Below, one piece after another: positions 1 through 8,474 of a stretch of 64,000 bases of DNA (positions are counted from its first letter, which is position 1; every line of letters begins with the position of its first letter). Location: positions 1,178,001-1,242,000 of the forward strand of contig JALHQT010000001.1 in NCBI GenBank assembly GCA_022841825.1, in the 5' to 3' direction. The notes beneath the pieces were generated by a model that saw nothing but the letters and a program-made list of their open reading frames with translations, ran no database searches and was not told the origin of the DNA. Both the position numbers and the translations under genes were made by a program. This DNA comes from Anaerolineae bacterium. Its GTDB lineage: Bacteria; Chloroflexota; Anaerolineae; Aggregatilineales; Phototrophicaceae.

Positions 1-362
1 AGCAGTGCCGTCGAGACCGCCGCGCAGCCGCTGGAACGCCCGCTGGCGTTGGGTGCCGTCAGGTCAATGGCGACGGGACCGTTCGCGCCTGCTGCGCCAC
101 GATGGATGTGCGTCACGGTCGCCGGAAGCGCGATGTTGGCGACGGTGATGTCCCAGCAAAACTGTCCTGTCGCAAGATTTGCCGAGAAGGTCGCGCTGGC
201 ACTCCCGTCCGGGTCGCCCTGGTTTGGCGTCCCGCCTGCATTGACTTCATTCGCACCATTCGCGGTTGCAGCAAGATTGATGACATTGTCGGTCGCGCCC
301 GCAGTGGTGACGGCAAGGGCACACAACGCGATGGTGAGTGCAATTCGTATCAGCCGATTCAT
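1..362 (-). CDS. CHRD-domain secreted protein (3' part outside window)
   Basis: The reverse strand opens with ATG at 362 and stays open to the window edge, so only the first 120 residues are visible. Residues 1-23 form a signal peptide (MNRLIRIALTIALCALAV, then small residues). The mature part reads like a CHRD domain: an ANGANEVN strand, GDPDGSASATF, QFCWDITV, then the typical THIHRGAAGANGPV block. CHRD domains occur in chordin and in many bacterial exported proteins; their function is poorly known. It is divergent from the PLP enzyme at 556. The family call rests on the THIHRGAAG block; the C-terminus is unseen. Confidence 0.72.
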   Translation of the reverse strand, partial: MNRLIRIALTIALCALAVTTAGATDNVINLAATANGANEVNAGGTPNQGDPDGSASATFSANLATGQFCWDITVANIALPATVTHIHRGAAGANGPVAIDLTAPNASGRSSGCAAVSTAL

Positions 363-555
363 GTGGATTTGTTCCTCGTGTATTTCAAGCGAAACGTTGT
401 GCAGCTGCATGGATAGATACGGACTCGATACCCGCAAGGAGATGCAAGTGAATCTTGTCTCTCATGGATTTCTTATTTTGAAGTGGTGCTTGGAACAACC
501 GCCGACATGAGGTTCAATTGGGACATCTTATGCTGCTTGATATGGAGCTACGATT

Positions 556-1941
556 GTGATCACCGGACCGACTTTTGAAGAAATGCTGCACCCCAATAAG
601 ATCGACCCCGCCATTCGTGCCCGCGCGCTTGCTGCGCTCACCGCCGCGCCGCTCGACCCGATCAATCTCTACAACATCACCTGGCGTAACCCGGAAAACC
701 ACGTCAATCATGTCGTGCTGCCCAAAGCGCTGACCGGGGTGGACGCCAATATCGTCGTGCTCTACGGCAAGGAGTACCCATCCGGCAGCCACAAAGTCGG
801 CGCGGCATACTCGATCCTGGTCGAAAAAGTCTTGTTCGGCGAAGTCGATCCCAGCGTGCATACCCTCGTCTGGCCCTCGACCGGCAACTATGGCATCGGC
901 GGCGCATGGGTCGGCGGGCGCATGGGCTGCAAGAGCATCGTCGTCCTGCCGGAAGGCATGAGCCGCGAACGCTTCGAACGCATCGAAAGCTACGGCGCGA
1001 GCATCATCAAGACCTATGGCACCGAGAGCAATGTCAAAGAGATCTACGACGAAACCCACCGCCTGCGCCAGGACTCGAACGTGCGCATCATGAACCAGTT
1101 CGAGCAGATGGGCAACTACCGCTTCCACTACCACGTCACAGGCAACACGATAGTCGAGTTGATGGCGGAACTCCACGCCCAGGGTGTCGGCAATGGCAAA
1201 GCGGCGGCATTCGTCTGGGCGATGGGCAGCGGCGGCAGCAACGCAGCCGCAGACCGCCTCAAGCAGGTCTACCCAGACTGTAAACACGTCAGTCTCGAGC
1301 CTATCCAGTGCCCGACGCTCTTCAACAACGGCTATGGCTCACACGAAATCCAGGGCATCGGCGACAAGCACGTCACCTGGATTCACAACGTATGGGGTGT
1401 GGATGCGCTGATGTGCATCGATGACATGAGCTGCGTCCGCGGCTTGCAACTGCTGACCGAACAGATCGGGCGTGACGCCCTGATCACGCGGTATGGCGCG
1501 GACGCGGCGCTGGTGGAGAAGTTGGGACCGCTGTTCGGCATCAGCGGCATCTGTCACATCCTCGGCGCGATCAAGACGGCGAAATACTACGGCTTTGGCA
1601 AGGACGATGTCATCGTGACGGCTGCGACGGACAGTTTCGACCGCTACCCCTCCGAGATGGACAAGCTGCGCGCCAAAGAAGGGGCGCTGGACGAAGCGCG
1701 AGCGGTGGGGCGCATCGAAGGCATCTTCCATGGACAGAAGACCGACTGGATACAGGATGGAACGCGCTTCAACCGCGAACGCTGGCACAACCTGAAGTAT
1801 TACACCTGGGTTGAACAGCAGGGGAAGAGCGTGCACGACCTTGACGCCCAGCGCGATCCGGCATGGTGGGAAGCCCACCAGCACCGCGTCGCCGAAATCG
1901 ACGCACGCCTGACTGAGGTACGAAAGACAATGCAAATCTAG
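556..1941 (+). CDS. PLP-dependent fold-type-II enzyme, cysteine-synthase-like
   Basis: This is a 461-residue member of the tryptophan-synthase-beta/cysteine-synthase superfamily. Lys80 in SGSHKVGAAY is the expected Schiff-base lysine, STGNYG (108-113) matches the substrate loop, and GSGGSNA (224-230) is the glycine-rich phosphate cup. The start is GTG at 556, preceded by GGAG eight bases upstream; the nearby ATG at 543 is out of frame. It is about 150 residues longer than CysK, with a tryptophan-rich C-terminal extension (WHNLKYYTW, AWWEAH), so it is probably not a housekeeping cysteine synthase. The reaction is unknown. SsnA, 2 kb downstream, suggests amino-acid or purine nitrogen catabolism, but this is inference. 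Confidence 0.85.
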   Translation: MITGPTFEEMLHPNKIDPAIRARALAALTAAPLDPINLYNITWRNPENHVNHVVLPKALTGVDANIVVLYGKEYPSGSHKVGAAYSILVEKVLFGEVDPSVHTLVWPSTGNYGIGGAWVGGRMGCKSIVVLPEGMSRERFERIESYGASIIKTYGTESNVKEIYDETHRLRQDSNVRIMNQFEQMGNYRFHYHVTGNTIVELMAELHAQGVGNGKAAAFVWAMGSGGSNAAADRLKQVYPDCKHVSLEPIQCPTLFNNGYGSHEIQGIGDKHVTWIHNVWGVDALMCIDDMSCVRGLQLLTEQIGRDALITRYGADAALVEKLGPLFGISGICHILGAIKTAKYYGFGKDDVIVTAATDSFDRYPSEMDKLRAKEGALDEARAVGRIEGIFHGQKTDWIQDGTRFNRERWHNLKYYTWVEQQGKSVHDLDAQRDPAWWEAHQHRVAEIDARLTEVRKTMQI

Positions 1942-1947
1942 GCTGAG

Positions 1948-1973
1948 GGGCGGACACCATTGGGTTGCCGCCC
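1948..1973. terminator. Candidate stem-loop between convergent genes
   Basis: GGGCGG (1948-1953) pairs with CCGCCC (1968-1973) around a 14-base loop that may fold further. It lies between the stops of two convergent genes. There is no T-tract on either side, so termination activity is uncertain. Confidence 0.3.
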
Positions 1974-1987
1974 TGATGATTCTGGGG

Positions 1988-3295
1988 TCAACCAGTGTCC
2001 ATGGTTGCCCCGGACAATACCCCATCCCTGCCCACTGCGCGGCGGCGGCGCTCGACCACCCCATTGACCGCATATGCGCTCATCGTCGCCATCAGCGGAG
2101 TCAGCATCGTGCGTTCGCGCGTCGTCATGCCGGCAGACTTCACGGCAAGCGTGCCGACGGTGAAGTAAGCGGCAACCAACAGCACGAACCAGAATGCGCG
2201 CCACCTGCGCTCGGACAATAGGAAGAAAAGTCCCAACGCCGCCGACGCCGTGAAAAAGACATTCCACCCCGCTTCTACCCAACCCAGCGTGCCCGAAAAG
2301 CTCCCCTGATTCGGCACCAGCCCATACATGCGCGCAAATCCAACGGGCAGCGTCAAGAGATATTCCAGCGGGTAAGCACGAAAGATGTCAAACGCAACCT
2401 GTTGCAGCGCATCGGTTACGGCGGGCGTCGCCGCCAGATAGCCGTGCATCGACGCCATCGTCGCCGCGTCCGGATCGCGCCCAAGAAGCGCCTCCATACG
2501 TCGATTAACGCTCAGGATGACATCATCCGGGTCGCTGTTGATCGCCAGGCGCTCGACGGCGACCGCGCGATAGTAGACCATCGTATACGCGCTCACAGTC
2601 GAAAACGTCGGATAACCGAAGACCACGCCATTGTGAAAGATCCATCCACCGATCCCAATGACACAGGCAGCAGAAAGCACCAATGCAGCAGCGTAACGGC
2701 GCCCGAACACCAACCAGAATCCAAGCGGAACCCACAGCAGATAAGCCGCGGGGCGCACAAGCGAAGATAGAGCAAGCAGCGCGCCGACCGCAATTCCCAC
2801 CAAGATCTGCCTTGGCGTGGTGCTTTCGTTGGCAAGCGCCAACGCGCCCAGGAACACGAGCGCCAGCAGCATATTGGCGAAGGGTTCAGGACCCAGGAAT
2901 GCCGAAGTCAGTATCGAACCCAGATCAAGCGCCGCGATCACTCCTGCGAGCAGGCTGACGCGCACACTCATGGAAAGTCGCGCCGCCAACAGGAACGTCA
3001 GCGGTGCCAACAGGGACCCGACGACGATGTCCACCAGAAGGACGAGCAGTGATTGATTGCCGAGCAGCCAAACGATCAGCGGATAGAGGAATGGACGCAC
3101 TAAGAAGAGGCTGTTGCTGAAATCCCCGACCGTCGAGATATGATCCGCCCCAATACGATAGAGGGCATAATCTCCCGATTCGAAAGCGGAGAGTTCCGGG
3201 CTGTAACTCAGCGCGAAGATCACAAACCTGACAGCAAGTGCAAGGGCGAACAGCAAAGCCAGGTGGAATCGGCGCGGCAAATGAGTTCGCAACAT
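1988..3295 (-). CDS. Polytopic membrane protein, GT-C/GT39-like glycosyltransferase
   Basis: A hydrophobic protein with about ten predicted membrane spans, of the ArnT/PMT-like GT-C type. These use lipid-linked sugar donors on the outer face of the membrane. Visible hallmarks are the first helix HLALLFALALAVRFVIF, then an acidic loop ending in FESGDYALYR, where GT-C enzymes place catalytic acids, and further helices to the C-terminus. I chose ATG at 3295 (MLRTHLPRRF) because the first helix follows directly. The frame stays open to a GTG at 3436, adding 47 residues of non-membrane character. Divergent from the 3471 gene. Substrate unknown. Confidence 0.7.
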   Translation of the reverse strand: MLRTHLPRRFHLALLFALALAVRFVIFALSYSPELSAFESGDYALYRIGADHISTVGDFSNSLFLVRPFLYPLIVWLLGNQSLLVLLVDIVVGSLLAPLTFLLAARLSMSVRVSLLAGVIAALDLGSILTSAFLGPEPFANMLLALVFLGALALANESTTPRQILVGIAVGALLALSSLVRPAAYLLWVPLGFWLVFGRRYAAALVLSAACVIGIGGWIFHNGVVFGYPTFSTVSAYTMVYYRAVAVERLAINSDPDDVILSVNRRMEALLGRDPDAATMASMHGYLAATPAVTDALQQVAFDIFRAYPLEYLLTLPVGFARMYGLVPNQGSFSGTLGWVEAGWNVFFTASAALGLFFLLSERRWRAFWFVLLVAAYFTVGTLAVKSAGMTTRERTMLTPLMATMSAYAVNGVVERRRRAVGRDGVLSGATMDTG

Positions 3296-3470
3296 CTGGA
3301 AAGCGTCCTGAAGTTCCCTCTGCAACAACGCCTCCAGTATATCGTTCAATCCGCGATCCCACACCGCGCACGACCCCCGTGCGCGCCGCGAACAGACGTC
3401 CCAGCTTTGATGAGTCTGGAGAGCGCCCCCTTTCACAAACTCCTAATACCGGATAAAATTATGAAAGAAT

Positions 3471-4181
3471 ATGGAAAGAGCATTCCTGCAAGTTATGTAT
3501 CCAGAAGACCGAGTATTAGTCGCTGTCATCAATCGGCAGCGCGATTTCAGACTTGCCCGTGACGAACTGTGGTACCGCATTCCGCAGGTACGTATGCCGC
3601 ACGGTATTCATGCGGATTATGTCGCATTTTTCCTGAGCGGAATCCTCAAAGATCAGCCGAGTGGCGTCCACTTCTTCACCAGCCCCGCAGGCATCGAGCT
3701 GCACTATCGCAGGAACCTGCTGCCCAAAGAGGCATCGCATCCTCGCGCTGACGAGACGTATTACCGCATTGCGCTGAATCCGCTCAAAGCAAAGATCCCG
3801 CCGATCCTCAATCCATCGCGCCGCCCTGTCACGTTCATTCATACGACGTGGGATCGATTCGTTCATGCGACACAAATACGCGATCTTTACAGCGACGCCG
3901 ATTACTACGTTGACCGCATCTACCACGCACTGCGCAACCGCGGCGTGGATGCTGATCGTTATTGGGATGCCGAACGCAAAGTAACAGGTCATTCGGCAGG
4001 GCTGCGTATCCTTTGCCAGAACGGGACCGTGGACGCACAGATCGAACCCGGCAGCGATATATTTCTTGACGCGGCGCTGCAAGATGATGTCATCCTGCGA
4101 GAAGTCCTGGACAAGATCGCCCGGCAAGGGGGACCCGTCATGCTGCCCCTCAACAATGATTTGCGACCGCCGGGTGCGTAA
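3471..4181 (+). CDS. Conserved-looking hypothetical protein
   Basis: A 236-residue soluble protein with no signal peptide or membrane helix. I do not recognise the family. It has a charged composition, a central FIHTTWDRFVHATQIRDLY stretch with aromatic and histidine residues, and several arginine-rich segments (YRIPQVRMPHG, HYRRNLLPKE). The ATG at 3471 lies 34 nt from the alternative GTG start of the divergent membrane gene, so the two may share a promoter region. The next gene, ssnA, starts 75 nt downstream on the same strand, so co-transcription is possible. No function is offered. Confidence 0.65.
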   Translation: MERAFLQVMYPEDRVLVAVINRQRDFRLARDELWYRIPQVRMPHGIHADYVAFFLSGILKDQPSGVHFFTSPAGIELHYRRNLLPKEASHPRADETYYRIALNPLKAKIPPILNPSRRPVTFIHTTWDRFVHATQIRDLYSDADYYVDRIYHALRNRGVDADRYWDAERKVTGHSAGLRILCQNGTVDAQIEPGSDIFLDAALQDDVILREVLDKIARQGGPVMLPLNNDLRPPGA

Positions 4182-4256
4182 GAGACGTGCAAACTGCACC
4201 CACGCCCGCTACAATCCAGCCATGATCCTGCTTTCCGCGCGAAGGAAGCCATCCTC

Positions 4257-5594
4257 ATGCTGATTACGAACGGCACGCTTATCACCTGGGGCGCAGCCAA
4301 CCAGGTCATCTCCGACGGCGCAGTGCTGTTGGAAGACGGTCAGATCTCCGATCTGGGCAGCGCGCGCGCGCTGGAGGAAAAGTACCCCACCGTCGAACGC
4401 CTGGACGCGCGCGGACAGCTCATCATGCCTGGTCTCATCTGCGCGCACACACACTTCTACGGGGCGTATGCGCGCGGGATGGCGATCCCTGGCGATCCGC
4501 CGCGCGACTTCCCGGAGATTCTTCGCCGCCTGTGGTGGAATCTCGACAAGGCGCTGGACGCCGACAGTGTGCGAGCCAGCGCGCAGGTCTGCCTCGTCGA
4601 TGCCATCAAACATGGCACCACGACCGTCTTTGATCACCACGCCAGCCCCAACGCCATCGACGGCAGCCTGGACATCATCGCGCGCGAGGTGGAAGATGCA
4701 GGTCTGCGCGCCGTACTCTGTTACGAGGTCAGCGACCGCGATGGTGAGGCGAGAACACAAGCTGGCATCGCCGAGAACCTGCGCTTCATGCGCGAACACA
4801 AAACACATCCACGACTGCGGGGCACGTTTGGCTTACACGCCAGCCTGTCCTTGAGCGACGCAACGCTGCGGCAGGTGGCGACAAGCCTCCATGACGACGA
4901 AGGCGTTCATATCCACGTTGCCGAGCACGAAGCCGACGAAGAAGACAGCATTGCTCAACACGGGCTGAGAGTCCTCCATCGCCTGCGAGCGCTGGGGCTG
5001 CTGCGCCCTCAGACGATTCTCGCCCACTGCGTCCATATCGACGAGGCAGAGCGCGAAGTCATCCGCACGAACGGCTGTTGGGTCACCCATCAGCCGCGCT
5101 CGAACATGAACAATGCTGTCGGCGCGATGGCATTCGATTCGATGATGAATGCCGGAATGCAGGTTTGCATCGGTAATGACGGCTTCAGCAACGCGATGTG
5201 GGAAGAATGGAAAGCAGCATACTTCCTGCACAAGTCAACCCACCGCGATCCTCGCCGTGCCAATGGAGCGCATGTCGCGCAGGCAGGCGCGCTCCACAAT
5301 GCTGCGCTGGCGTCGGCGGCGTTTGGCGTCCCGGTTGGCGCGCTGGCGGTCGGTGCCCGCGCGGACATCATCCTGGTCGATTATCACCCCTTCACACCGC
5401 TCAACAGCGGCAATCTCCCGTGGCACATTCTCTTCGGCTTCGAGCCATCCATGGTAACCACCACGATCTGTCAGGGAAAACTCCTGATGCGCGACCGAGC
5501 GCTGCTGACGATGGACGAGACACAGGTCGCGCGCGACGCGCTGGCGCTCGCACCTGGAGTGTGGGAACGCTATACACGTTTCGCCACAGGTTAA
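4257..5594 (+). CDS. ssnA: SsnA-type putative aminohydrolase (amidohydrolase superfamily)
   Basis: A 445-residue metal-dependent hydrolase of the amidohydrolase superfamily. Metal ligands are visible: His64 and His66 in HTHFYG, then IHVAEH, LAHCVHID and the late aspartate in IGNDGFSN. The overall pattern (MPGLICAHTHFYGAYARGM, DFPEILRRLWW) matches SsnA, known from purine and selenium-linked gene clusters such as E. coli ygeW-ssnA-ygfK. The start is ATG at 4257 behind GAAGGA. The exact substrate of SsnA is not established; a deaminase or ring-opening role on a purine-derived compound is likely. YgeY, its usual cluster partner, is in this window at 63124, but xdh and ygfK are not seen. Confidence 0.87.
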   Translation: MLITNGTLITWGAANQVISDGAVLLEDGQISDLGSARALEEKYPTVERLDARGQLIMPGLICAHTHFYGAYARGMAIPGDPPRDFPEILRRLWWNLDKALDADSVRASAQVCLVDAIKHGTTTVFDHHASPNAIDGSLDIIAREVEDAGLRAVLCYEVSDRDGEARTQAGIAENLRFMREHKTHPRLRGTFGLHASLSLSDATLRQVATSLHDDEGVHIHVAEHEADEEDSIAQHGLRVLHRLRALGLLRPQTILAHCVHIDEAEREVIRTNGCWVTHQPRSNMNNAVGAMAFDSMMNAGMQVCIGNDGFSNAMWEEWKAAYFLHKSTHRDPRRANGAHVAQAGALHNAALASAAFGVPVGALAVGARADIILVDYHPFTPLNSGNLPWHILFGFEPSMVTTTICQGKLLMRDRALLTMDETQVARDALALAPGVWERYTRFATG

Positions 5595-5742
5595 GAAACC
5601 ATGACGTACATCATACGAAAACCATACCATTAGTCCCGACTTTGCCGAAAACGAGTTCATAGGCATACGACCATAATCCAAAAGCACGAAATCTCGTTAG
5701 AATGTTCCATGTGCGACACGCAACCCTCGCTTGGGACACTCA

Positions 5743-6945
5743 ATGGAACAGGAAAGTCTTGTCACCCAAATTGCCCTACTGGCAATTGAAAACTCCGCAA
5801 CCTCCATCGTAGTAACCGACCCAGTGGGCACACTGCTGTATGTCAATCCAATGTTTGAACGGATGACCGGTTACAAAGGGACAGAAGTCGGGGGGCGTCC
5901 CTGTTCCTTTCTTCAGTATGACCCGGATGGTCGTCGAGAAGAACAGCCCGGTCTGAATATCGTGCGACAAGCCATGCGCGACGGCAGAGCGGCGACAACC
6001 CGACTCAGCAATTACCGCAAGTCTGGGGAACGGTTCATTGTCGAACTGACAATCTCACCACTTTTCGATAATCGGGGCGACGTCATTGGGTTCGTTGGGG
6101 TTCAGCAGGACATCACCGAACGGGTACGAGGGGAACAAGCCGTCCTCGAAAATGCCGTCTCTCAGGCGACAATGGACATGCTGCGCGAGATCTTTGGCGA
6201 CTTCAATCATGAGCTGCGCCATCCGCTCAGTCGTATCGGCGTGGCGACACATCTGGTGCGTAAATTTACCGAGGCAGGAAAAGCCGAGCAGGCACTCGAC
6301 GTAACCCGTAACATTGACCATGAAATCGGCATCATGCGCGTCATGCTTGACCGCTTCAGTCATCTGCAAAAACTCTACGGTCGCAAGCGCCATGAACCCC
6401 GACGTGTCGCCATCACGGACATCCTCGAGTCGGAAATCACGATATTTCAAGGACGCCACTCAAACATCACCCTCGAAACAGATTTCGATCCCGATGTGCC
6501 GCAGTTATGGCTTGATGTGGACGAAATTGGCTTGATGACCCGTGAACTGCTCGATAATATGACGGTCCATAATACAAACGCGGTAAAGCGGGTCAGAGTA
6601 AGCCTCGATTGCACACGCGACACGGTCTTCGTACGGTTCACAAACAACGGGCCCCCCATCGCCGAGGACAACGTTCAGCACTTGTTCCGACCGTTCTTCA
6701 GAGGTGACCGATCACGTACTGCCGACGCCACGCGGGTCGGCTTGGGGCTGTCACTCGCCGCGCGCATCGCGGAAATCCACAGCGGTCGGCTGTATCTCGA
6801 AACGACAAATCACCAGGGTTCGACGTTCACTGTCGAACTACCGGTCGAAATGCCCACCATGGATGCCAGCGCTTCATCGGAAACACAATCCAACATCGCG
6901 CTTCTGACCCAAGAGATCGCCAAGCTTGTCGCCGACAGCGATTGA
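5743..6945 (+). CDS. PAS (LOV-like) sensor histidine kinase
   Basis: A 400-residue soluble kinase. Residues 15-127 form a PAS domain closely resembling LOV photosensors: GRPCSFLQ (51-58) keeps the position of the photoactive cysteine (Cys54) and the glutamine, Asn90 sits in NYRKSGERF, and Gln121 in GVQQDITE. Two flavin contacts differ (Pro53, Ser55 for Asn, Arg) and the FWN asparagine is Val100. HisKA follows with His156 in NHELRHPL. The ATPase domain has an N box with Asn272 (ELLDN), a G1 box NNGPPI and a G2 box GLGLSLA. No membrane helix and no adjacent response regulator. ATG 5743 is preferred to TTG 5731. Composition is lower in GC than its neighbours. Confidence 0.88.
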   Translation: MEQESLVTQIALLAIENSATSIVVTDPVGTLLYVNPMFERMTGYKGTEVGGRPCSFLQYDPDGRREEQPGLNIVRQAMRDGRAATTRLSNYRKSGERFIVELTISPLFDNRGDVIGFVGVQQDITERVRGEQAVLENAVSQATMDMLREIFGDFNHELRHPLSRIGVATHLVRKFTEAGKAEQALDVTRNIDHEIGIMRVMLDRFSHLQKLYGRKRHEPRRVAITDILESEITIFQGRHSNITLETDFDPDVPQLWLDVDEIGLMTRELLDNMTVHNTNAVKRVRVSLDCTRDTVFVRFTNNGPPIAEDNVQHLFRPFFRGDRSRTADATRVGLGLSLAARIAEIHSGRLYLETTNHQGSTFTVELPVEMPTMDASASSETQSNIALLTQEIAKLVADSD

Positions 6946-7047
6946 GTGCAGAGAGCAGTGTGACACCGGCATCGCGGCTGTTGCAGCAAACGCAGCTTTG
7001 CGCTTCAATTGGTCGCCATTGTGTGCTTCAAAGAAAGATCCTCGATC

Positions 7048-7716
7048 ATGAATGATGGTTCGACACTCATCACGGTCGCCGTCCTGGGCGGCACTGGCAA
7101 AGAAGGCAGCGGTCTCGCCATGCGCTGGGCACTCAACGGCTACCGTGTCATCATCGGCAGCCGCGATGCCGAACGCGCGGCAGAAAAAGCGAAAGAGTTC
7201 AACAACACGCTTGGTGGTGATTACCTGATTGGCAAAGGCAACCCGGATGCCGCTGCCGAAGCCCAGATCGTTGTCCTCAGCGTGCCGTACAGCGCCCACA
7301 AAGACACGCTGGAAAGTGTCAAGGTGCAGTGTGAGGGCAAGATCGTCGTCGATGTCACCGTTCCACTCCAGCCTCCCAAGGTGCGCACCGTTCACATCCC
7401 GGCGGGCAAAACCGCCGCGCAGGAAACAGCAGCGATCCTCGGCGATGGTGTGCGCGTCGTATCAGCATTTCAGAACGTCAGCGCCGAAAAGATGGGCACG
7501 CCGGACTCTGTCGTCGATTGCGATGTATTGGTCACGGGCGATGACGCCGACGCAAAGACGGAAGTCATCAAGCTGGTTGAAGCAGCCGGGATGCGTGGCG
7601 TAGACGCGGGTCCGCTGGCAAATGCCGCTGCCGCCGAGTCGCTCACGCCTGTGCTGCTGTGGATCAACAAGAAGTACGGCGCTCACGGCGCGGGTATCCG
7701 CATCACGGGAATATGA
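7048..7716 (+). CDS. npdG: NADPH-dependent F420 reductase
   Basis: A 222-residue Rossmann protein that moves hydride between NADP(H) and the deazaflavin F420. VAVLGGTGKEGSGLAMRW is the nucleotide-binding loop, and IIGSR is the NADP-phosphate recognition segment that follows strand 2. The C-terminus has the family block DAGPLANAAAAESLTP. I chose ATG at 7048; the frame extends to a TTG at 7009 with no typical N-terminus. Its stop overlaps the start of cofE (ATGA at 7713-7716), so the two are translationally coupled and support each other's annotation. Confidence 0.9.
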   Translation: MNDGSTLITVAVLGGTGKEGSGLAMRWALNGYRVIIGSRDAERAAEKAKEFNNTLGGDYLIGKGNPDAAAEAQIVVLSVPYSAHKDTLESVKVQCEGKIVVDVTVPLQPPKVRTVHIPAGKTAAQETAAILGDGVRVVSAFQNVSAEKMGTPDSVVDCDVLVTGDDADAKTEVIKLVEAAGMRGVDAGPLANAAAAESLTPVLLWINKKYGAHGAGIRITGI

Positions 7717-8474
7717 TCGGTCTCACGCTGACCGCCCTGCCCGACATCCCGCTCATCGAGCCGGGTGACGACCTGGCGCGCATTGTCTATCACGCTGCTA
7801 AACGAGCGGGCATCACGTTCCTGGACGACGATGTATTGGTCGTCACCAGCAAGGTCGTCTCGAAGGCGGAGGGGCGTCGCGTGTCACTGGCGGAGATTGA
7901 GCCGGGTGACGAGGCGCAGCGGCTGGCGGCGGTCACCCGCAAAGATGCGCGCATGGTCGAGCTGGTGCTGCGCGAAAGCAGCGAGGTCAGCCGCGCCGCG
8001 CCGAACGTGCTGGTCGTGCGCCATCGCCTCGGCTTCGTCTCCGCCAATGCAGGAATTGATCAGTCGAATGTGACGGGCGACGAAGAGACTGCCCTGCTTC
8101 TTCCGCTTGATCCCGATGCCTCCGCTACCCGCATCCGCGCAGGTCTGCAAGAACTGTCAGGGGCGCAGGTCGGCGTCGTCCTCAGCGATTCACACGGGAG
8201 ACCATTCCGGATGGGCAATGTCGGTGCAGCGATTGGCGTGGCAGGCATCCCCGCGCTGCGCGACCTGCGCGGCAGCAGAGACCTGTTCGGGCGCACGCTC
8301 CGGATCACGATTCAGGGCTACGCGGATATGATCGCGTCTGCTGCCGGGCTGGTAAGCGGCGAGGGCGCGGAAGGGCTGCCCGTCATTCACATCCGGGGGC
8401 TGGTCGCGCGCGGCGAGGGAAAGGCGAGCGACCTCAATCGCCCCGCCGAACAGGACCTCTACCGAAGCAGGTGA
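7713..8474 (+). CDS. cofE: Coenzyme F420-0:L-glutamate ligase
   Basis: A 253-residue enzyme that adds glutamate residues to F420-0 using GTP. Diagnostic segments are VLVVTSKVVSKAEGR near residue 45-60, the central SANAGIDQSNV, and VVLSDSHGRPFRMGNVGAAIGVAG, which matches the CofE core. The ATG at 7713 overlaps the npdG stop by four bases. The gene ends immediately before the stop codon of the convergent ABC-F gene, with no bases between. Other F420 genes (cofC, cofD, fbiC) are not in the window. It implies that the host makes and uses F420. Confidence 0.9.
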   Translation: MIGLTLTALPDIPLIEPGDDLARIVYHAAKRAGITFLDDDVLVVTSKVVSKAEGRRVSLAEIEPGDEAQRLAAVTRKDARMVELVLRESSEVSRAAPNVLVVRHRLGFVSANAGIDQSNVTGDEETALLLPLDPDASATRIRAGLQELSGAQVGVVLSDSHGRPFRMGNVGAAIGVAGIPALRDLRGSRDLFGRTLRITIQGYADMIASAAGLVSGEGAEGLPVIHIRGLVARGEGKASDLNRPAEQDLYRSR

